DNA of 64,000 bases, from contig NZ_RCZC01000009.1 in assembly GCF_006439055.1 (NCBI RefSeq), positions 125,993-189,992 on the forward strand. The letters run 5' to 3'. Of this stretch, positions 42,074 to 51,831 are shown in pieces. Source of the stretch: Sphingomonas glacialis (GTDB lineage Bacteria; Pseudomonadota; Alphaproteobacteria; Sphingomonadales; Sphingomonadaceae). The position numbers and the translations under genes are program-made. The notes beneath the pieces are model-generated. The model worked only from the letters and a program-made list of their open reading frames with translations, was not told where the DNA came from and ran no database searches. Position 1 is the stretch's first letter. The number at the start of each line of letters is the position of its first letter.

Positions 42074-42725
42074 GCAAGGAATCGAAATATTGACTTAAGG
42101 GATTAAAATAAAATGCTTATTTTACGGGGCGCGTTCCAGGGTATTTTCTGACTTCCAAGTTGTAAAAACATCGGGAAAACAGCAACCTAATGGATAATAT
42201 CGAACCCCTCCGTCTCCGCCAAGGGCTCGTTCGGAGCCCGCCGCAACAGTCCACATATATTGACATCACCCCGGAAAACGGGCGCTCGCCGTCTAGGCTC
42301 GGTTCTATCGGTTCGCATGCCTGCGCAACCGTTCTGGGCCTCGCTGCGGCGCATGAGTCGCGCGACGATGGTACCAAGCCAACGCGCTGCAATGGGCCAG
42401 GGGGCGTATCCATTTCTGGAGTGTGACGCGTTTCGCGGAACCGGGGCGCTCCTGATCGGCGCGCTCACTCAAGCAACATCCTTGAGTGCCTGCGATTGAC
42501 CTAGGCACGCTCGGCGATCGAAATGGCGTGTCGTCTCCACCGGCGTGTCTTGGCTATCGATGCATATGCGATCGCCAGCGGGCCGTCACCGACACGCAAT
42601 CCATCTCGCGTGTGGATTTCTTTCCCGATAGTCACAAAATGTCCACGGCGCGCGTCTAGGGCCGGGATCAAGGCGAGCGGGACTCACCCGCGTCGCACCT
42701 ATCTGCCTGAGGGGGACATCAAACC
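42074..42725. other. Island right end and flank, no gene seen
   Basis: AT-rich DNA (42080-42200) leads into the right direct repeat. The DNA beyond it, to the next TonB receptor, shows open frames only by chance and no clear gene. Confidence 0.5.
42200..42257 (+). repeat. Right attachment-type direct repeat
   Basis: The 22 bases 42200-42221 equal the tRNA-Ser 3' end including CCA with one change (C for T at 42205), and the following 36 bases match the tRNA downstream flank with two changes. No other part of the tRNA is present here. Confidence 0.7.
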
Positions 42726-45700
42726 GTGAGCTGCTCAACGCGATTTTCGCGCGCCGTCGTCGTGCGCGCCGTACTTTTGCTCGGGACTGCGGTTCCGTGT
42801 GCGACGCTGTTCGTCCAGCCAGTGCAGGCGCAGGACTATACCAACATCGCCGCATCGGGCCGCGTCATTGGCGAGGATGGTGCTCCGATCGCCAATGCCG
42901 AGGTGAAGATCACTTCGTCCGATCGCGGCATCAGCCGCGTCGCCGCGACCAACGAATCGGGCGCCTACACCATTCCGCAGCTCGCGCCGGGCAATTACGA
43001 TTTCGCCGTCACCGCGCCGGGCTTCGCGCCCTATAGCGAGAAGAACATCGCGCTCACCCGCGGTACCGGCGGCGCCAACAGCTTCACGCTCGCCCCGCCC
43101 GCCGGCGCCTCAGACATCGTCGTGACCGGGCGCCGCCAGCGCGTTGCCGATTTCCAGGACACCACCACCGGCGCGGTGATCGACCTCGCCTCGCTGCAGA
43201 CGCGCGTGCCGATCGGGCGCACGCTGCGCGACGTGATGCTGCTGACGCCGGGTGCGGTGCAGGGCTCGTCGGGCGCCAATGGCGGCTTCTCCAACCAGGT
43301 GTCGCTCGCCGGCGCGTCGTTCACCGAGAACGCATTCTACATCAACGGTCTCAACGTCACCGATTTCGTCTCGGGCCTGCAGCCGACCGAGGTGCCGTTC
43401 GACTTCTACCAGACGGTCGAGGTCAAGACCGGCGGCGCGCCCGCCGAATTCGGCCGCGCGACCGGCGGCTATGTCGTCGCGACGACCAAATCGGGGTCGA
43501 ACGACTATCACGCCAGCATCACCGGCACGTGGGAGCCCAACGACCTGCGCGGGTCCTCGCCCAACACCTACCGCACCAACAATCGCGATTCGACCGCCAG
43601 CCGCCAGGAACTGGTGTTCCAGGGCAGCGGGCCGATCATCAAGGACCATCTGTTCGTCTACGGCCTCTACAATCTGCGCAACATCCGCTCGATGACGCCC
43701 GCGTCCGACCAGAACAACGCGACCGGCGTCACCAACACCAGCCCCTTCTGGGGCGGCAAGATCGACGGCTACATCAGCGGCGCGCATCATTTCGAATTCA
43801 CCTATTTCGACACCACCAACGACACGCATACCCGCAGCTATGCGTACGACCGCGCGACCAACACGCTCGGCGCGAAGACCGGCGGCACCGACAGCCGGGC
43901 GGGCGGTATCAACTATGTCGGGCGCTATACCGGCACCTTCACACCGTGGCTGACGATGTCGGCGGCGTACGGCGTCAACAAATTGCGTTCGGGCAACGTG
44001 CCGCTCGATACGGTCAATTCGCGTGTCCTCGATTATCGTACCAACAGCGCGGGCACCGATATCGGGCTCAACAAGGTGACCGACGCCTATAGCCACACCG
44101 ACGACGAGCGGCAGTTCTACCGCGTCGATGCCGATCTGCAGTTCAAGCTGCTCGGCGCGCATCACGTCCGCATCGGTTACGACCATGAGCGCGACACCCA
44201 GACGCAGACCTATGAGACGATCGGCAGCGGCTTCTACAAGATCTTCACGGCAGCCGCCGGCGCGACCAATTACGGCGTTCCGATCGGGACCGATTATTAC
44301 ACGACGCGCGTCTATTCGCAGAACGGCGTCGGCACGGTGCGCAACCAGGCACTCTACCTGCAGGACGAATGGTCGCTGCTCAACGACCGCCTGCGGCTCC
44401 AGCTCGGCGTGCGCGACGATCGCTTCAGCAACCAGGGCGTCAGCGGCAAATCCTTCTACAATTCGGGCGACCAATGGGCGCCGCGGCTCGGGGCGTCGTA
44501 CGACGTGTTCGGCGACGGGAAGACCAAGGCGTTCGGCTATTTCGGCAAATATTACCTGCCGCTCGCGGGCGACATCAACCTCAACGTCGCTGGCCAGCTG
44601 CTGACCTACACGCGCTACAATCTGCTCAACGGGCTGAGCGCCACCGGCAACGTGCCCAATGCCGGCACGCCGATCCTCAACGCGAGCTTCACCGCCTGCC
44701 CCGATACCAAGATCGCCAATTGCATCGTCACCGCGACCGGCCAGGCCTCGAGCCCGGCCGGGCAGATCGCCGCCAATCTAACCGCACAATCCGACAATGA
44801 GCTGATCTTCGGCGCGACCCGCCAGATCAGCGATCACATCCGCATCGGCGCGAGCTTCACGCATCGCGAGCTGACCAACGTCATCGACGACGTCTCGGTC
44901 GACATGGGCGAGCGCGCGTATTGCGCGACCAAGGGCTTCTCCGCCGCGGCGTGTCTCGCGGCGTATCCCGGCGGGCGGCATTTCGTGATCGCCAATCCAG
45001 GCAAGGACATCACGACGCAGATCAACGCTTTGCCCGACGGCACCACCCCGGTGGCGACGCTCAAGGCCGGCGACCTGGGCTACCCCAAGCCGAGCCGCCA
45101 TTATAACGCGCTGACGCTGACCTTCGACCGCAGCTTCGACAAGGTGTGGAGCCTGTCGGCGTCCTACACCTGGGCGATCGACAAGGGGAATTACGAGGGC
45201 GGCGTCCGCTCCGAAAACGGTCAGCTCGCGGTCAACCGGAGTGCCGATTTCGACACGCCGGCCTTCACCAACGGCGCGTACGGCTATCTGCCCAACGATC
45301 GGCGCCATACGATCAAGGCCTATGGCAGCTATCGCCCGTTCGATTTCCTCGATCTCGGCAGCAATCTGGTGCTGCAGTCGCCGCAGCATAACAGCTGCAT
45401 CGGCACCGTCCCGGCGAGCATCGATGCGGCGGCGAACGGCTATCATGGCTATAGCTATTACTGCAACGGCACGCTCGTCCCGCGCGGCACCGCGTTCGAC
45501 GGGCAGTGGCTGACGCAGCTCGACGTCAGCGCGATCGTCCATCTGCCCGTGCCCAAGCAGTTCGACGCCTCGCTCCGGCTCGACGTGTTCAACCTGCTCA
45601 ACACCAAGTCAGTGACGGCCTATGACCAGGCCGGGCAGCTCAGCAACGATGCGGCCAACCCCAACTATCAGAAGCCGCTCGCCTATCAGTCGCCACTCTA

Positions 45701-45731
45701 TGCGCGATTGCAGTTCCGCCTGGGCTTCTGA
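42726..45731 (+). CDS. TonB-dependent receptor 4 with carboxypeptidase-regulatory-like N-terminal domain
   Basis: The 1001-residue precursor has a signal peptide ending QPVQAQ, then a carboxypeptidase-regulatory-like domain (SGRVIGEDGAPIANAEVKI to about residue 125), a plug, and a large barrel ending YARLQFRLGF. This OmpA-related/oar-like layout is typical of receptors for oligosaccharides or peptides. GTG 42726 follows GAGGGGGAC. A DeoR-family regulator and a POT peptide transporter follow, so a shared uptake locus is likely. It lies just outside the island. Confidence 0.92.
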   Translation: MSCSTRFSRAVVVRAVLLLGTAVPCATLFVQPVQAQDYTNIAASGRVIGEDGAPIANAEVKITSSDRGISRVAATNESGAYTIPQLAPGNYDFAVTAPGFAPYSEKNIALTRGTGGANSFTLAPPAGASDIVVTGRRQRVADFQDTTTGAVIDLASLQTRVPIGRTLRDVMLLTPGAVQGSSGANGGFSNQVSLAGASFTENAFYINGLNVTDFVSGLQPTEVPFDFYQTVEVKTGGAPAEFGRATGGYVVATTKSGSNDYHASITGTWEPNDLRGSSPNTYRTNNRDSTASRQELVFQGSGPIIKDHLFVYGLYNLRNIRSMTPASDQNNATGVTNTSPFWGGKIDGYISGAHHFEFTYFDTTNDTHTRSYAYDRATNTLGAKTGGTDSRAGGINYVGRYTGTFTPWLTMSAAYGVNKLRSGNVPLDTVNSRVLDYRTNSAGTDIGLNKVTDAYSHTDDERQFYRVDADLQFKLLGAHHVRIGYDHERDTQTQTYETIGSGFYKIFTAAAGATNYGVPIGTDYYTTRVYSQNGVGTVRNQALYLQDEWSLLNDRLRLQLGVRDDRFSNQGVSGKSFYNSGDQWAPRLGASYDVFGDGKTKAFGYFGKYYLPLAGDINLNVAGQLLTYTRYNLLNGLSATGNVPNAGTPILNASFTACPDTKIANCIVTATGQASSPAGQIAANLTAQSDNELIFGATRQISDHIRIGASFTHRELTNVIDDVSVDMGERAYCATKGFSAAACLAAYPGGRHFVIANPGKDITTQINALPDGTTPVATLKAGDLGYPKPSRHYNALTLTFDRSFDKVWSLSASYTWAIDKGNYEGGVRSENGQLAVNRSADFDTPAFTNGAYGYLPNDRRHTIKAYGSYRPFDFLDLGSNLVLQSPQHNSCIGTVPASIDAAANGYHGYSYYCNGTLVPRGTAFDGQWLTQLDVSAIVHLPVPKQFDASLRLDVFNLLNTKSVTAYDQAGQLSNDAANPNYQKPLAYQSPLYARLQFRLGF

Positions 45732-45757
45732 GGACGGCTTGGAGGGGCCGCGCGACG

Positions 45758-46576
45758 TTGACAGGCGTCGCGCGGCCCCCAAAACAACGACCGGCGGCGA
45801 TACCGCCCAGGGAGGGTGCGATTCACAAGCGAACAGACCGTCAGAAGGAAATCGTCACGCGGTTGCGCAGCGGCCGCACGCTGTCGGTCCTCAGCCTCGC
45901 CTCGGCCCTCGACGTGTCGGACGAGACGATCCGCCGCGAGCTGCGCACGCTCGAGGAGCAGGGCGTCATCATCCGCGAACATGGCGGCGCGCGGCTTGCC
46001 GTACCCGTGCTCGAGGGGCCGCTCAACCAGCGCATGGAGGAGAATGCCGATGCCAAGGTCCGCATCGCGCGCGCGGCGGCGGCATTGGTGCCCGACGGCG
46101 CGATCCTGTTCATCGATTCGGGTACGACGAGCATCTTCATCGCGCGGCAACTCGTCGAGCGGCGTGCGCTGACGGTGGTGACCAACTCGCTCCAGGTCGC
46201 GAGCGATCTGGGCGCGATTAACGGCAACCGGCTGTTTCTCGCGGGTGGCGAGATGGACTATGATTATCGCGCCTTCTCGGACCATCAGGCGCAGGCCTAT
46301 GTCGGCGGCTTCACGCCGCATCTCGCGATCCTGTCGGTCGGCGGGATCAGCCTCGACCGCGGGCTAATGGATTTCCACCCGGGCGAGGCGCAGATGAGCC
46401 GGATCGCCTATGCCACGTCGGAGCGCGTGCTGCTCGGCGTCGATGCGTCGAAGTTCGGGCGCTACGCGCTGCTGCAGACCGCGCAATGCGCCGATGTCGA
46501 CATTCTCGTGACCGACGCACCGCTCGACGACGGCTTTGCGCGCGCTTTCGCTCACGCCGAAGTGGTGGTCGCCTGA
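45758..46576 (+). CDS. DeoR-family transcriptional regulator
   Basis: The protein of up to 272 residues has an N-terminal helix-turn-helix (LSVLSLASALDVSDETIRRE) with the DeoR wing REHGGARL, and a C-terminal sugar-phosphate-sensing domain with LFIDSGTTSIFIA and LAILSVGGIS. The start is unsure: TTG 45758 is in frame but its ribosome site is far, and no ATG or GTG precedes the HTH closely. DeoR regulators usually repress a sugar-use operon and respond to a phosphorylated sugar, here perhaps the adjacent receptor gene. Its end overlaps the convergent transporter gene by 25 bases. Confidence 0.85.
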   Translation: MTGVARPPKQRPAAIPPREGAIHKRTDRQKEIVTRLRSGRTLSVLSLASALDVSDETIRRELRTLEEQGVIIREHGGARLAVPVLEGPLNQRMEENADAKVRIARAAAALVPDGAILFIDSGTTSIFIARQLVERRALTVVTNSLQVASDLGAINGNRLFLAGGEMDYDYRAFSDHQAQAYVGGFTPHLAILSVGGISLDRGLMDFHPGEAQMSRIAYATSERVLLGVDASKFGRYALLQTAQCADVDILVTDAPLDDGFARAFAHAEVVVA

Positions 46577-47931
46577 AGCCTCCGGCTGCGGTGGCGCAAA
46601 GCGGCCGCAGCCACCGCGAGCAGGACGCCGATCCCCGCCACCCCGGCCTGGATCGCCCAGAACCAGCTATCGGGAATCCGCCCGTAATAGCCGCCGCTGA
46701 TGCCGACCCACAGGCTTGCGAAGAAGCCGTGGAGGTAGAAGATTCCGGTCCATAAGCCGACGAAGCGCGGCGGCGCGACCGCGGCGATCAGGCTGAGCCC
46801 GCTCGGCCAGACCAGCACGACCGCCAAGTCGACCAGCACCAGATACGCCAGCGCCCACCCGATCGACAGCGCACCGTCCTGCGATGCCGCCAGCGCCAGG
46901 ACGAGATAGCCGCCGGCACAGGCCAACCCGCCGAGCAGGATATGGTCCTGCGCGCCGAGCGCGATGCCGCGCCGCGCGAGCCACGGAAACAACGCCTGTG
47001 CGCCGACGATCAGCAGCAGCGTGAAGATCCCGTCGAGCGAGACGAACCAGGCGACCGGCATCAACCAGCCCGCGATATGCAGCTCGACCCGCGCGCGCGC
47101 CCAGAGCAGGAAGATGTCGCTGACCTGCTCATACGCCGCCCAGCAGAAATAGATGCTGAGGATCGCCGCGACCAGGATCGCGCTGGACGGCAGCACTGCT
47201 CGCCCGTGCGAGCCGTTCTGGCGCGCGTCGGGGGTCACGTCGCCAATGAGGCGCGCCGATCCTGCGGTGGTGACGGCATAGCCAAGGATCCCGATCAGTA
47301 CCGCCAGCGCCGCGGCGGCGATCGCATATGTCCAGCCAGCGAGTGCGGCGAGTGTTCCGCACACCAGCGGCCCACAAATCGCGCCGGCGTTGAGAAAACC
47401 GAGATAGATCGCATAGCCGCGCTGCCGCTCGAGCTCGCTGGCGAAGAGTTGGCCGACCTGGACCGATAGGTTGCCCTTGAGCGTCCCGGTGGCGGCCATG
47501 AACAGCGCGAGCCCCGGCAGGAAGCCGGTGACCTGGAGCATCAGCAACAGGCCGACGAGCATCGCGCCCGCTGCGAGATAGAGCAGCGCGCGGCGGTTAC
47601 CGACATAGTCCCCGATCAGCCCGCCAAGCGGGACCGAGAGATAGAGCAACGCCCCAGCATAGCCATAAACCTGCGAGGCGAGGCCGGTCGTTGACAGCGG
47701 GCCGAACCACTGGCCGAGCGCGTCGCGCAGCACCCCCGCTCCGAACGCGCGCGGCAGGTCGCCTGCGAAGATCTGATCCGCGAGGATGAGGACGAGCAGC
47801 GACTTCACCCCGGTCATGGCGAAGCGTTCCCAGAATTCGAGCATCGCCAGCCCGACGAAGCGCCGGTCGCGGATCGGCGACGGGGCGCCCGCCGAACCCT
47901 CTGTTTCCATTCCTCGAATCGTGGTCGCCAT
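46552..47931 (-). CDS. POT/PTR-family proton-coupled oligopeptide transporter
   Basis: The 459-residue protein has about twelve membrane segments and the family motif FWERFAMTGVKSLLVL near residue 34 (E-x-x-E-R-F type with one Glu). GGLIGDYVGNRRALLY and ATGTLKGNLSVQVGQLF (the GTG-x-x-K-x-N motif) follow. It should import di- or tripeptides, or related compounds, with protons. It is convergent with the DeoR gene, and the start ATG at 47931 has a weak ribosome site; 47910 is possible. Confidence 0.88.
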   Translation of the reverse strand: MATTIRGMETEGSAGAPSPIRDRRFVGLAMLEFWERFAMTGVKSLLVLILADQIFAGDLPRAFGAGVLRDALGQWFGPLSTTGLASQVYGYAGALLYLSVPLGGLIGDYVGNRRALLYLAAGAMLVGLLLMLQVTGFLPGLALFMAATGTLKGNLSVQVGQLFASELERQRGYAIYLGFLNAGAICGPLVCGTLAALAGWTYAIAAAALAVLIGILGYAVTTAGSARLIGDVTPDARQNGSHGRAVLPSSAILVAAILSIYFCWAAYEQVSDIFLLWARARVELHIAGWLMPVAWFVSLDGIFTLLLIVGAQALFPWLARRGIALGAQDHILLGGLACAGGYLVLALAASQDGALSIGWALAYLVLVDLAVVLVWPSGLSLIAAVAPPRFVGLWTGIFYLHGFFASLWVGISGGYYGRIPDSWFWAIQAGVAGIGVLLAVAAAALRHRSRRLQATTTSA

Positions 47932-47990
47932 AGCCGCTGCGCCTACGCGCGGCTGACAACACGATTATGACAAGCGCGAAAGCGGGCGCG

Positions 47991-50045
47991 TCAGGCCGGA
48001 TGCGCGAAGCGTGGCGCCGGCTCGCTGATGTCAGCGCCGCCGGTTTCGACATGGCCGGCGAGACGCTGGCGCGCGCCGTGGTCCGACGCGATCGACAGGT
48101 CGTACCAGCGATGCTCGCGCTGCGCTGGCGCCGCGAACGCGCTGCTCGCTTGCGGCGCGAGCGCGAGATGCTGGGTCACGCCGGTATGCGCGCAATGGCA
48201 TGTCACGGCCTGCACCACCTCGGCGCGGTTGCGGACGAGCACGGCTCCCGACGCTGCCACTTCGGTCTCGAGCAGCGCGCTGTCGTGCCGACCGCGATAC
48301 TCCCGGAAGAACCCGTTGGGCCCGCGCACCACGAGCGCGAAGCCTTCGCTCGCGATCGGCCACGTCTCTTCGAGCGTCGACTGCGCGGCGACGGTGAAAT
48401 AGCGCCAGCCCGGAAAGCGCAGTTCGTCCTGCACGCCGAACACCACGCCATCCCCGCCGCTATTCACGAAGCGCAACGCCAGCCCGGCCGCGCTCCAATG
48501 CGGCTCGACCGCGAAGCGATACGGCAGCGCGCGCGCGGGTCGCGTCCCCGGCTCCTGCACGGGCACGCTGGTGGCGGTCGCGATCGGCGGCGGTGGCGCG
48601 GTGTGGCAGAGCTGCTGCGTCTGCGCGACATAGTCGGCGACCGACGGCAGCGCCGTGAACCAGCCGACATCGGCGCGCGCTTCGGGCGTCACGTCGAAGT
48701 CGAAGATTGAGGTCAGGTCGCCGCACACCGATCGGCGCCACGGCGAGATGTTGGGCTCGGCCACGCCGAAGCGCTTTTCGAGAAAGCGCAGCACCGATGT
48801 ATGATCGAACAGCTGCGAATTGACCCAGCCGCCGCGCGTCCAGGGCGAAATCACCGTCATCGGGACGCGCGGGCCAAGCCCGACCGGCTGCCCCTGATAG
48901 GTTTCGCTGCGCACATCGACATTGCTCGCACCATAGCGCGCGTCGATCGCGGGTACCGGTGCGGGGATATGGTCGAAGAAGCCGTCATTCTCGTCATAAT
49001 TGACGATCAGCGCGGTCTTGGCCCAGACCTTCGGATTGGCGGCGAGTGCTGCGACGATGCTGCCGACGAGCACCTCGCCATAGGGCACCGGCGCATCGGG
49101 ATGCTCGCTCATCTCCATCATCGGTACGATCCACGACGCCGCCGGCAGCCGGTCGGCGGCGACATCGGCGGTGAAGGCCGCGATCAGATGCGCGGCGCGC
49201 GTTTTCTCCGGGTCGGCCGGCGCCTTGCCGTCGATCCAGTCGACGAACGCCCGGCCCCGGCGATAGCGCGACGAGTTCGGATCGAGCTTCCGGAATTCGC
49301 TGAAATAGCCGAGCGGATTGTCCGAATAATTGGCCAGCTCCTGATACAAGCGCCAGGAAACGCCCGCATCCTCGAGCCGCCCGGCATAAGTGCGCCACGG
49401 CAGCCCGGCGAGCTTGGGATCGTCCTTCGCCATGTCGGCACCGGGGTTATCGTCGGTGCCGCCATTGGTGACGCAATACACGCCCTCCTGCCCGACGCTC
49501 AGCCCGTTGGTGCCGCTGAAATGATACAAGCGGTTGGGTCCGGTCGGCCCCTGCAGCGAGCAATGATAGCCGTCGCAAAGCGTGAAGGCGTCGGCGAGCG
49601 CGTAATAATAGGGAATGTCCTGCCGCGTCAGGTGCGCCATCGTCAGCGGGCCCTTCTGCTCGGCCCATACGTCCCAGTTGCGCCAGCGGTTCTGGCTGTC
49701 CTTCCAGCTATGATCGAGCCCGGTGAAGCAGCGCGCGTTGGTCGCGGTGTAATCTAGCCGGAACGGCCAGGCGATCCGCCCGCCATCGCGGTCGGCGCGG
49801 CGCTGCGCCCAGACCGGCTGGCCGCTCGGCAGCGTCACCGGCCGCGGATCCGCGAACCCGCGCACGCCGCGCAGCGTCCCGAAATAATGGTCGAATGAGC
49901 GGTTCTCCTGCATCAGGATCACGACATGCTCGATATCCGCGATCGACCCGTGTCCTACACGCGGCGTGCTCGCCGAGCCGGGGATACTGGCCATACCGGC
50001 AAGGCTGGAGGCGCCATTGAGGAAGGTGCGCCGATCGATCAACAT
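47991..50045 (-). CDS. Phosphocholine-specific phospholipase C (PlcN/PlcH-like), secreted
   Basis: The 684-residue precursor has a Tat leader (MLIDRRTFLNGASSLAG) and the phosphoesterase motif ENRSFDHYFG near residue 38, as in acid-phosphatase/PLC superfamily enzymes. LYHFSGTN, SWRLYQELANYSDN and YDENDGFFDHIPAP are conserved blocks, and two C-terminal PLC-type beta domains follow from about residue 490. It hydrolyses phosphatidylcholine-like lipids outside the cytosol. The start at 50045 follows from the leader. It is unlinked to neighbours, with a 467-base gap to the next gene. Confidence 0.9.
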   Translation of the reverse strand: MLIDRRTFLNGASSLAGMASIPGSASTPRVGHGSIADIEHVVILMQENRSFDHYFGTLRGVRGFADPRPVTLPSGQPVWAQRRADRDGGRIAWPFRLDYTATNARCFTGLDHSWKDSQNRWRNWDVWAEQKGPLTMAHLTRQDIPYYYALADAFTLCDGYHCSLQGPTGPNRLYHFSGTNGLSVGQEGVYCVTNGGTDDNPGADMAKDDPKLAGLPWRTYAGRLEDAGVSWRLYQELANYSDNPLGYFSEFRKLDPNSSRYRRGRAFVDWIDGKAPADPEKTRAAHLIAAFTADVAADRLPAASWIVPMMEMSEHPDAPVPYGEVLVGSIVAALAANPKVWAKTALIVNYDENDGFFDHIPAPVPAIDARYGASNVDVRSETYQGQPVGLGPRVPMTVISPWTRGGWVNSQLFDHTSVLRFLEKRFGVAEPNISPWRRSVCGDLTSIFDFDVTPEARADVGWFTALPSVADYVAQTQQLCHTAPPPPIATATSVPVQEPGTRPARALPYRFAVEPHWSAAGLALRFVNSGGDGVVFGVQDELRFPGWRYFTVAAQSTLEETWPIASEGFALVVRGPNGFFREYRGRHDSALLETEVAASGAVLVRNRAEVVQAVTCHCAHTGVTQHLALAPQASSAFAAPAQREHRWYDLSIASDHGARQRLAGHVETGGADISEPAPRFAHPA

Positions 50046-50512
50046 AGGAAGGGACTTTGCAGCAGGCATTGCAGGGGCGGGGGCTCGGAATCACCAGAGC
50101 GTAACACCCGCATATGGACGACTTGTGACAGCCTGCGGGAAATGACCGACTATTGTTGGTTCCAGTCGTTCGGTGCACATTTGTCGCACGGGGGGCGATC
50201 ATGGCCGCCAGCATGAGCGCGGGCAGCGATTTCGGTCACGATAGCCGGAGCGTGCCTAGCGCATTTCCGAAACGTGATGGGCATTTCGAGATTTTGGTAA
50301 GGTGCCGCGCGATGCCATGGCCGAGCGTGACGGAAGACCCGCTCGGTGCCGGTCAGAACTCGCGCGTCACCGGGGCTACGTCTGCTGCACGTTCTGGACC
50401 GGCTCGACGCGATCGGCACGATCTTCGCCACGGGGCGTCGCCACGGCTGCGTGGTCGGGCTGTTCGTGCCCGACCCCACCGCAACCCGACGACGCCCGTG
50501 CAAGCGCCGGCA
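50046..50512. other. Gap without a recognisable gene
   Basis: Short open frames exist on both strands, but none has a ribosome site and a recognisable domain. It contains the upstream region of the phospholipase gene. Confidence 0.4.
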
Positions 50513-51559
50513 TCACGCCAGCGTCGAAGAGACCTTCCAGAGATCGATATCCGCTTCGCCCGCATACTGGTCGATCTCGCGCAACTCGGCCTCGTCGAAG
50601 TCGAGGCGCTGCAGCGCATCGAGCGAATCGTCGAGCTGTGCCATCGTGCGTGCGCCGATCAGCGCCGAGGTTACGCGCGGATCGCGCAAGACCCAGGCGA
50701 TCGCCATCTGCGCGAGCGTCTGTCCGCGCCGTTCGGCGATCGCATTGAGCGCGCGAATGCGGTCGAGCGTCTCGGGCGACAGCATCGTCTCCTGCAGCGA
50801 TCCGCCCTTCGCGGCGCGCGCGTCCGCCGGCACGCCGCCGAGATATTTATTGCTGAGCAGCCCCTGCGCGAGCGCGGAGAAGGCGATGCAGCCCGTCCCG
50901 AGATCGGCCAGCGTGTCGAGCAGCGCCGCTTCGATCCAGCGATTGAGCATCGAATAGCTCGGCTGGTGGATCAGCAGCGGTACGCGCTCCGCACGCAGGA
51001 TCTCCGCCGCCTTGCGCGTCAGTTCGGGCGAGTAGGACGAGATGCCGACATACAGCGCCTTGCCCTGCCGGTGGAGCTGCACGAGCGCGCCCATCGTCTC
51101 TTGGAGCGGCGTCTTGGGATCGACGCGGTGCGAATAGAAGATATCGACATAGTCGAGCCCCATTCGCTTGAGGCTCTGGTCGCAGCTGGCGATCAGATAT
51201 TTGCGCGATCCGCCGACGTCGCCGTATGGCCCGGGCCACATGTCCCAGCCGGCCTTGCTCGAGATCACCAGCTCGTCGCGGTGGCCGGCGAAATCGGTCG
51301 CCAGCACGCGCCCGAAATTCTCCTCGGCCGAGCCGTAGGGCGGGCCGTAATTGTTGGCGAGATCGAAATGCGTGACGCCGCGGTCGAACGCACGGCGCAG
51401 GGTTGCGCGACCGGTCTCGAACACGTCGGCGCCGCCGAAATTCTGCCACAGCCCGAGCGAGATCGCCGGCAGGTCGAGCCCGCTGCGGCCGCACCGGCGA
51501 TACGGCATGCGACCGTCGTAGCGGTCAGGGTCGGCGGTGTAGGGCATGGCGTAGGGCAT
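50513..51559 (-). CDS. gpr: Aldo/keto reductase, L-glyceraldehyde 3-phosphate reductase type
   Basis: The 348-residue enzyme has the AKR catalytic set: Asp and Tyr in FDLANNYGPPYGSAE, Lys in VISSKAGWDMWPGPYG, and His in FYSHRVDPKTP. The GRSGLDLPAISLGLWQNFG start and overall length match YghZ/Gpr of E. coli, which reduces L-glyceraldehyde 3-phosphate and methylglyoxal with NADPH. The ATG at 51559 is chosen because AGGAG lies six bases before it; the frame is open further upstream. Confidence 0.9.
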   Translation of the reverse strand: MPYAMPYTADPDRYDGRMPYRRCGRSGLDLPAISLGLWQNFGGADVFETGRATLRRAFDRGVTHFDLANNYGPPYGSAEENFGRVLATDFAGHRDELVISSKAGWDMWPGPYGDVGGSRKYLIASCDQSLKRMGLDYVDIFYSHRVDPKTPLQETMGALVQLHRQGKALYVGISSYSPELTRKAAEILRAERVPLLIHQPSYSMLNRWIEAALLDTLADLGTGCIAFSALAQGLLSNKYLGGVPADARAAKGGSLQETMLSPETLDRIRALNAIAERRGQTLAQMAIAWVLRDPRVTSALIGARTMAQLDDSLDALQRLDFDEAELREIDQYAGEADIDLWKVSSTLA

Positions 51560-51831
51560 CGGGAAACTCCTGTCGGACGGGCGTCGCTTCGGGCGCAGCA
51601 AACGCTTCATAAACACAGGGAGGCGGCGGGAGTGCCGGGTTCGTCGGATTTTTATGCGTCGGTCTTAGGGACGCTGCGTCTCATCTCGCGCATCGCAAGG
51701 TGTGGGATTGTTCCTCCCCCGATTTCCCCAACGCCAAGACCGCCCGCACGCGGCCTTACCGGATTTTAACCATACCTTAGGCATTCAGAGCCAGACCGGG
51801 CGGGCAAAGATACCGGCGAAGGAATTGTTTC

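Larger units (their letters stand above)
13039..42257. mobile_element. Genomic island inserted at tRNA-Ser, no integrase found
   Basis: The two ends are direct repeats of 58 bases (13039-13096 and 42200-42257) with three mismatches and no gaps, covering the tRNA 3' end. The intact tRNA is at the left, the displaced 3' end at the right, as in integrase-made insertions. Inside are a LacI-type regulon, three TonB receptors, sugar-related genes, several dead genes and AT-richer stretches near both ends. No integrase, relaxase or transposase was recognised, so mobility has probably been lost. An alternative is a decayed second tRNA-Ser with a conserved downstream hairpin. Confidence 0.6.

Noticed and set aside
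42260..42499. Plus-strand frame of 79 codons just right of the island
   Set aside because: No ribosome site or recognisable domain, and the opposite strand is equally open.
50153..50960. Plus-strand frames opposite the aldo/keto reductase and in its downstream gap
   Set aside because: They are reverse-strand shadows with no ribosome site; the segment FATGRRHGCVVGLFVPDP could not be tied to a family.
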